Assembly: GCF_000340215.1 (NCBI RefSeq)
Contig: NW_006921532.1
Span: 10,183,894-10,247,893, forward strand
From: Pseudocercospora fijiensis CIRAD86
Taxonomy: Eukaryota > Ascomycota > Dothideomycetes > Mycosphaerellales > Mycosphaerellaceae
Reading direction: 5' to 3'
Length of the DNA: 64,000 nt
Part shown: positions 57,100-64,000 of the stretch, in pieces
Layout of the letters: each line of letters starts with the position of its first letter
Numbering within the stretch: position 1 is the stretch's first letter
Notes under the pieces: model-generated
The model's input: the letters and a program-made list of their open reading frames with translations, nothing else
What the model was told of the DNA's origin: nothing
The model's database searches: none
Made by a program: the position numbers and the translations under genes

Positions 57100-60000
57100 T
57101 GCCTCCTCTAGAGGGTATACGTTATCGTAGATTTTACGTAGATCGTCCGCGCCTATTAAGTCGTCGACATTATACTATATATTATAGGCGCTCCTATACC
57201 CTTTCCACTTTACTAGGTATTAGAGAACGGGCTAGCCTCTTCGGACGACGGTCCGTCGCCCGAGAAAGCGCTCGATTTTGTAAGAGTCGCCCTCGTCGCT
57301 AGAACCTAGACTATCCTTAGCTACGACAGGCGGGGGCTCGTAATTAATAGTTCTCTTAAAAGGATCTAGGTCTTTAGGAGCTTTTTCTAACTACGAAACC
57401 GATATTACCGGATAGATACGCATTAATAGCGGCAACTCGAGACGGTAGGCTAGTCGTCCGACCTTCTTAAGAACTGTAAAAGGCTCTTTAAAACGGTAGC
57501 CAAACTTATACGACTAACCTAGCACTTCGTAACTACGGTATAGGCGAAGTATAATACGGTTACCTAGCTTAAGAAACAGGGGCTTATACTTGCTATTATA
57601 CCGTTCTTTTATTTTTACGTTCGCCTAAGCAATCGCGTCCTAGACTTCCTTCTAGATATAGCTACGCGCTACCGCCCTATTATACGGATAGTCGTATAGT
57701 ATATCGAGCGAGTCGAGATTCGTCCTTACGCCCGTAGCAACCTCGTTCGGCGACTAACCGGTAGTCGTATTGCGGGAGTTGTTAAGCGTAGCCTATAGCT
57801 ATAGGATAAACGTCGTCTAATCCTCGCTAGGATAATCCGCTAACTAGTAACGAATCGCCGTCTCGACCGTTTAGTTAGTTCGCTCGGATTAACTATCGGT
57901 TTAAGGGTAGTAGGCCGTAGACGTAGCTAGCTTCGTGCGTAGGCGCGAGAAAACGCCCTTAAAGAAGTCGCTTAGCTAGCGAGGATTACGATTAGCGATA
58001 AGCACTGCCGGCATACTTATATCTATTAAGTAAAGCCTATCGATTAGAGCGATGCCCTAGTCGTAGGCCTTCTAGTTCTCTTTGCCTAAGACGACTACTA
58101 CCCGCTTAGACGTCTTATAAGTAATCGTATATAGTATATTAAATCTATCGGTCGTAACCGGTAAGGCGGTTACAAGATCTATCGTTATAGTATAGTATAG
58201 GCCCTCCGTATTCTAGATCGGGTAAAGTTCGCCGTAAGGAGCGTATCGGGGGGTGCGTAAAAGGAGACACTAGTAACAATAATCTAAATAGAGGCGAAGG
58301 TAGCGAGCGAGTCGATATATAAAGAAGGAAGCTTAAATGCGGTCGAAGACGCGCTAAAAGCCTTAGTAGCAACGGTTATCGTAAGCCTACTCGAAGATCT
58401 CGCCTATTAAAGCTCGAGGGATATAGAGTCGCTCGCGCCCTAAAGATTAGTTATAGAAATACAAGAGGCCGTCCCTCTCGAAGAATCGAATATCTAGCGG
58501 ACTATTAAACTTATTACCTACGAATAGGTCCGGATTTTTGCTACCCTTATACCGAACTAGCGTTTTCGTTACCGAAGGTATATTAGCTCTCTCCGAATAG
58601 AGACGCTCTAAAGCATTCCGCGCCTACGCTTATCGAACTAGTCGCAAAACCCTAGACTAATATTCGTCGTTATCGTACGCTCGGTTTAACCGACGTCGGA
58701 AATCCGGATCTAGCTCTACTAATATCGTATAGAAGTAGGCTACTTCCTCTAGATCGGCCGAAGAGGGCGTAGTATCGGTATAGTAAGAGAGCGGGTCTAA
58801 GTTCTCCTCGTCCGGCGTTAGCTTAGGCGACTCCGTATCCCCTAGAAGTCGGCTAAGGGCGTCTAGAACTAGGTATATCCGCCCTAGACGGTAAACTATA
58901 TCGACTCGATATTAGGAAAGAAACATCGATACCCTTACTAATTTCAGGTTCTACTTGCCTATATCGGTAGTCGTAGTTATCGATACCGAGTTAGTAAGAC
59001 CGACCGCGGTATAGTAGTTTGTAAAGATAGTCGTCGGCCTCGATAAAGTATATATTAAATAGCCTACCTTCTTTACTATCTATACGATTCCCGAGTATTC
59101 GAGCTCTGTCGGCTAATATCGTGTCTCCGCCTAAGTTAGGCCTCGGCTTAAGAACAAAATAGGCTAAACCTTGTAATAAGGAAACAACTGCGCCTTTCCC
59201 TTAGATAGAATAGGGTCTAGGTCCCTATCGATATAGTAGAGTACCGCGCTATAGCTAAACTCTTTAGAGGAATCTATATTAGCGTATAAGCGACGGTTAG
59301 GGTCGAAATAGTATAGGAAGGAGGGCTCGTAGAACATCGACTATAATAAGCGAAACGCTTTTACTAGCTCGTCGCGGTGCTAATCGTTTTCACCTAGCGT
59401 CGTAACGGCGACGTGCTAGCGACGACTATTACCGGTAACTAGCGCCCCTTTTAATAAGCGCGTCTTCTCCGCCTATAGAGGCGCCGCTATCTGCGCGTAG
59501 TATAGGATGTGTTGCCGCAACCAATTAGTTAGACTAAGATAATACTCTAACTTCTATACGTTTTCTAGGAACTAAAGTAAGGTAATCGCCGCGATTTTCT
59601 CCTTACTCGTAGCTAGACCGAGGCCGCTAACGTACTAGCCTAAAAGGGTCGCAGAGGGGAAGCCTAAGAAAGTCTTCTTCGGACTAATACTAATCCTTAC
59701 GGCGTCTAATCTCTAGAAGACCGCTTCTAGATAATCGAGATACTCCGGCAACGTCTTTAAAAACACTACGATATTGTCGATATAAGCTCGCGCAAAGCTA
59801 CGACAGTCGCGAAGGATCTAATCTAGCTTCCGCTATACGAATTAGACACTGTTCGAATATCCTATAATAGCGACCTTATACTATTCCTAGCTACGATAAG
59901 TATTAATCGTTAATTTATAACGATCCTCCGGCTTTACGCCCTATTAGTAGAAGAAGGTTAGACAGTCTATAGTGCTAATATACTAGCACCCTACTAACTG

Positions 60001-61600
60001 TGCAAAGAGATCCGCCTAGAGCGGTATCTAATAGCTGTCGGGGATCGTTACCTTATTTAAGGCGCATATGTCGACTACCGCCCGCGGCTTATTAATTATA
60101 CTACCTTTACCGTTAGTAACGCGCTTCTATACGACAAACACTAGAAAGCCGAAGGGCGTAGGCTCGGTTGTATACTACATCTTCCCCTAGCGGTATAGGT
60201 CGTTATATATCTTGTCTACTACTTTACGATCCCTCTTACCTAGGTTAATTATACAGGGGGGCGGTAACAGATCTAGGTAATTTAGCACGGTTAGGATAGG
60301 CATATAATCGTGCTCGGGAATATCGACTACTATTTAGCGATCCGTAAAAAGCTCCGGGTACCGCTCGACCGCTATAGCGATTTAGTCTGCCTAGTTATCG
60401 TTACCGTAGATCGTTACGCCTAACGCGTGCTAGTATTCCTGCTATACATTTAGCATATCCCGCGTAGCCGTAAAAGCGTTAGGACTTAATCCCGCTAGTC
60501 CGTAGTCGGCTACGTCGATATAGTAGGCCCTAGCAATAGTCCTATTACTTAATAAACCGAGTAGCTATCCGGCTCGAATCGTTACTAGAGTCGTCGCATC
60601 GTTACGAATATATATATAAGAAAAATTAGCGTCTACGACCTAATTATACGCCGTTACTAACGGCGGAGCTTATAACGACAATCCCTATATATTGCTAGTT
60701 AGCTAGACTAAGAAACCGGCGTTAAGAATAAAATCCCGGCCCTTAGGGAGGTCGCCGCCGTACTTAACTAGAGCGAGGGCGACCGTACGCGGCGCTAATG
60801 TTACGTCCTCCGCTAGCCTTACGGGGCGCTAGACCGACTTCCCTTTCTTACGCTTAACAGCTACTTTAAAGCGGGCGTTATCCTAACTAGCTACGGTAAC
60901 CGTCTGTATAGGAACATCGATTTTCATTCCCTCTAGGGCAATCGTATCTATACCGACTAGGATTTTTGCCTTTAGTTTAGGAACTAGGTAAACCTCGCGA
61001 GTTATTCGTACTAGGGAGACTGTACCGTCCGTCTTCGCTACTAGAACAAACATGTCTAATACGACGTATTCCCCGGAGCGATACGCGCCGGCAATGCCGC
61101 CGATTTCGATTAGTTCGCGTAGCTTGCGTACCTCTACGTCCGGGTAATAGCCTAAAACGAAGTCTTTTTCCGCAATAGTAAGCGTATAGCTAGTATCTAG
61201 GTAGACCTACATAGACGTACTAGATAGTAACAACCGAAGAGAGAAAGTTATATATTACTAATTCCGGAATACGTAACCTTACTAAGCTAACGGGGGCGCC
61301 TTCGACTAAATTACTTCCGGGTCTACCGATACGCGTTCGATAATAGTAGAAGGCGTCGTCGCCCCTATATACTCCTTACGAACATGCTAGTATAGAAGGT
61401 TGCCTAACTTGAATCGCTGCCTACAGACCTTATAAGCGTACTTCGTAGAGGCAAATAGTTAGATCGCCGCTAGTAGGGACGCTTTAGCCTATAGCACCGA
61501 GTTTAACGCTAATAGCGAGCGATCGCCTACGCCCGCAAAGTAAGCTCCTAAGCCCGGATCGGAGTCGTATAAGTCGGTAAAGTAGTCGGCGTCTTCTCCG
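57100..61600 (-). pseudogene. E2 pol: protease, RT, RNase H, integrase, chromodomain (degraded)
   Basis: On the minus strand: protease block LDTSYTLTIAEKDF (DTS at 61,189-61,197, intact); RT with VVDICALNKVTIPDSY and the polymerase box AYIDNIVVF (59,773-59,784; YIDD changed to YIDN); RNase H with NIDSSKEFSYSAVLYYI (about 59,220-59,330); integrase about 57,450-58,700; and a chromodomain following MRIYPVISVS and reading ERFLGRRTVVRRGQPVL then YLVKWKGY (about 57,150-57,300). The last segment is unusually well kept and includes a Trp codon. TAGs elsewhere mark former Gln/Trp. Confidence 0.8.
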
Positions 61601-64000
61601 GCGTTACTAAAATAGCTATAATTATCTACGTCGGTTCTCCGATTATCCTCCTAACTATCCTCCTAATAGCCGTCGTTAGCTTAGTTAGTATTATTTACGG
61701 TATCGCCTGCTCTCTTACTATTATCGGCAAAGTTAGCCTACTTACGAGCTCGATCGTTGCGCTTTCTATTCTAACGATTAAATAGGCGCGAATCGACTCG
61801 CTTTAGGTCTTTCGAAAGGAAGGTAGGGCTACTACCCTTCGACGGTCCTTTACTATTTCCTGCCGGCGGTAGGCGATTCTACTAAGGGGCGCTAGGCAGG
61901 CGATTCTACTAATAGGCGTTAGTAAGGCGTAGCGGGTTCGGTCGGTCGGCATCGCGGTTCTAGTAGTTAGGGGACGCTCTTACTAGAGCGAAGCTCGCTA
62001 GGGTATAAGAGGCGTTCCCTTCGTATCGGTTCTACTAGGCAGCCTTACTAGCGCGGCTAATGTTCCTAGTCGTAGTGTCTAGGCGACGATTAGACGAGGA
62101 CGAAAGCATATGTTCCTAGATTAATACCTACTTCTCGTAGTACGTAACCTACTTATTAACCTTTATACGACGATTTAGCTCGTCTATATTTAATTAGAGG
62201 CGCGGATCTATTCGACGATAAGCTTCTAAGAGCCGGTTCGATTTCCGTATACCGGTATCCTTAGCGAGTCGCACCGTCTTAATAATAAAGTCCGTTACTA
62301 AACGCCCTAAAGCGATATCCTACCGGTCGAAGCGTTACTTATCGAGGAGATCTATCGCCTTTATCGGAGGGACCTTCTATTTCTTGCTAAGACAACGTTC
62401 CTAGCGTTTTAGACCGTATCCGCCGCGGAGCTTTACTCGGTTACGGCTAGAAAGGTAACTATAATACTAACTAAGCGCTATCCCTCGAAAGTAAAGGAAG
62501 AGGTTAAGACGAACCGTCTCTCGCCCTACGATATAAGTATAATCCTTAGCCGCTTCGATAAAAGCATATACCGAACGGTATATTATCTTGTTCCCGACTA
62601 AGGCGTAGTCTCCCTCGCTATAATCCGTAACGCTAAGTAGGGGATCGAAGAACCTAAGATACGCTAGATCGAACCGTAGCCGCTAGAGGCGGGCGTAGTA
62701 CCCCTAGACATAACTCGCTTTAGAAACTAGCGCTTCCGCGACGTAGTCCCGATAATACTAACGGTATCTACGACGGCGGGCATATCTATAATAACTACTA
62801 TCTAAGGAACTGTCGTTATCCGACGAGGATTAATCGGAGTCGTCCGAATCCTTACTATTAGATAAAGATCTATCTTTACTCGGATTATCCCTATACCGAC
62901 GGTATTTCCGGCGTTGCTTCTTACCTTCCCGTAGTAGACCCTACAAGTCTAATAGCGGAAAGGGCAAAGGCTAACCCTACGTCGGGTTATAAGGGGAATT
63001 ACCTAGATCGAAGTTACTAGGTAGCGGTAGTAGAGGATCGTTAGGAGGATTTCCGGGTAGATTGCTAGGAGGATTACTAGGCGGATTGCTAGGCGGATCG
63101 CCTAGCGCAAACCTGCCCCGCCGTAAGCGGCTATGCCTATAGGCATTTATATATACGTCTACCCTCTACTAGTAATCGTATTAACCTAGGTTCGGCTAGG
63201 GCGGACTTAGCTTACGCGTAGCCGATAGCGGTGAAATCGCCTATTCTATTAGAAAGTCTAACACGACTTCGTTAAGATAGACTCCTCTCCGTCTAGCTAA
63301 TTTGCGAAGATAATTACGACGCTAACGGTTTTGTTATATAGCGATATTCGCCCTATCGATCTCCTCGGTTATCTACGAGGCATCTACCGGGGTACGATAT
63401 TAGAAACGACTACGCGGCTCGTTAGCCTACGGGTCGGCGAGGCCGTCGTTTATTAGAGGCAATTAGCCGCGACCGATGTCCTAGAACGGCGACGTCGATA
63501 GATCGGAAGGCCCGGCTAACGGTTCCTTAGAGGAAGTCTTAGGTAGAGGCCCCCTTAGCTTCTAAGGATTCTCGTCTACCGGGTATCGTAGCTTAAGTAG
63601 CCTCCGTAAGAAAACCGATTTAAGCGAGCTATTAGGCGAACCGGGACGCTATTCCGGCGGTACGGTTGTTTCTACCGTAGTAATAGGCGAAACCGTAGGC
63701 CGCGGTAGGACTTAAGGCGGTCGGGCTAGTAGGCGCTACTCTACTATAGGTAGTAGATAGATCTCCGGGTAGAATTAACGGTAATAGCGTAAATCGCGCA
63801 CCGTTAGGAGCGCGGCTTTAAGCTCCTTAACCGATTTAGTTAGGATTCCTTTATCTACTACCTACTATCCTAGGAAGTTGTAACCGTTAAGGGCGTCTAG
63901 GTAGAGTTCCTCGATTTTAGTCTATAGAGGCGGCGGATTTCCTACGAGCGGGTAATAATATAGAACGTATAAGGCAAGTAAGTCGATTCGGCCGTGCTTT
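61600..64000 (-). pseudogene. E2 gag region, partial and degraded
   Basis: Upstream of the protease the minus strand shows an Arg/Gly/Asn/Ser-rich nucleic-acid-binding tail (about 61,750-62,100), then helical gag-like sequence (about 62,150-62,700), then a Pro/Asn/Gly low-complexity stretch (about 62,930-63,120, with short GGATTGCTAGGC-type repeats). The N-terminus and the 5' LTR lie beyond the window. Confidence 0.45.

Larger units (their letters stand above)
7755..64000. other. RIP-mutated transposon nest (heterochromatin-like block)
   Basis: From here to the window end, CpA and TpG are very rare and TpA, CTAG, TAGTAG and CTATA are everywhere, while CpG stays common. This is the footprint of repeat-induced point mutation acting on CpA. 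All recognisable coding sequence belongs to transposons and is interrupted by TAG codons where CAG (Gln) or TGG (Trp) is expected. No intact host gene was found. Individual elements are listed separately. Such blocks are usually constitutive heterochromatin (H3K9me3, DNA methylation), at subtelomeres, centromere flanks or interstitial islands; the window cannot tell which. Confidence 0.85.
51624..64000 (-). mobile_element. E2: second giant Ty3/gypsy chromovirus, 5' end outside the window
   Basis: On the minus strand, from right to left: gag (beyond 64,000 to about 61,600), protease, RT, RNase H, integrase, chromodomain (about 57,100), an extra ~5-kb region (about 56,950-51,840), polypurine tract and 3' LTR. 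The layout equals that of E1 but the sequence is well diverged, so it is a related family, not a copy. At least 12.4 kb are in the window. It inserted into the integrase of G7. Confidence 0.75.

Noticed and set aside
7755..64000. Alternative genetic code with TAG read as Gln/Trp
   Set aside because: Host genes in 1-7,750 use CAG and TGG normally and end in ordinary stops. The TAGs come with a global loss of CpA/TpG including in non-coding LTRs, which is the RIP footprint.

Overview
The window is nuclear DNA of a filamentous ascomycete (my inference: a dothideomycete-like mould). It has two sharply different parts. Positions 1 to about 7,750 are ordinary gene-bearing DNA with short spliceosomal introns. 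They hold the 3' end of a NatA auxiliary subunit gene, a nucleostemin/Nug1-like gene that lacks its GTPase domain, an intron-containing tRNA with Gln-type features, a decayed MFS transporter on the minus strand, and a complete GPATCH1-type G-patch gene on the minus strand.

From about 7,755 to the end there is no intact host gene. The remaining 56 kb is a nest of transposons with the signature of repeat-induced point mutation (RIP): CpA/TpG is replaced by TpA, CTAG and TAG are everywhere, CpG is kept, and the reading frames are broken almost only by TAG at former CAG or TGG codons. Read through the TAGs, the families are clear. In order they are: a pogo/Fot1 DNA transposon (8.05-8.79 kb); a chromovirus family called 'G' here, with ~288-bp LTRs, in seven pieces (G1-G7); a Helitron (11.1-16.6 kb and 30.0-31.2 kb, minus strand) split by a complete 13,447-bp Ty3/gypsy element 'E1' (16,588-30,034, minus strand, 108-bp LTRs, 5-bp target duplication GCTAC); a hAT-like fragment (45,505-46,149); and the 3' part of a second giant Ty3/gypsy element 'E2' (51,624 to beyond the window, minus strand).

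Insertion order can be partly read: E1 entered the Helitron; G3 entered an older G copy (G2); the hAT entered G6 and was then cut by G7; E2 entered G7; G1 entered the pogo element. G3 and the reversed copy G4 form a 3.1-kb inverted repeat. All three retroelement families encode chromodomains, a known route to integration in heterochromatin.

The most unusual feature is shared by E1 and E2. Each carries, between the integrase-chromodomain end of pol and the 3' LTR, about 5 kb of extra same-strand coding-like sequence that I cannot assign to any family. Each of these contains an in-frame tandem repeat (29-residue units in E1, 24-residue units in E2). Positions of degraded genes are approximate unless a motif or repeat edge is given.
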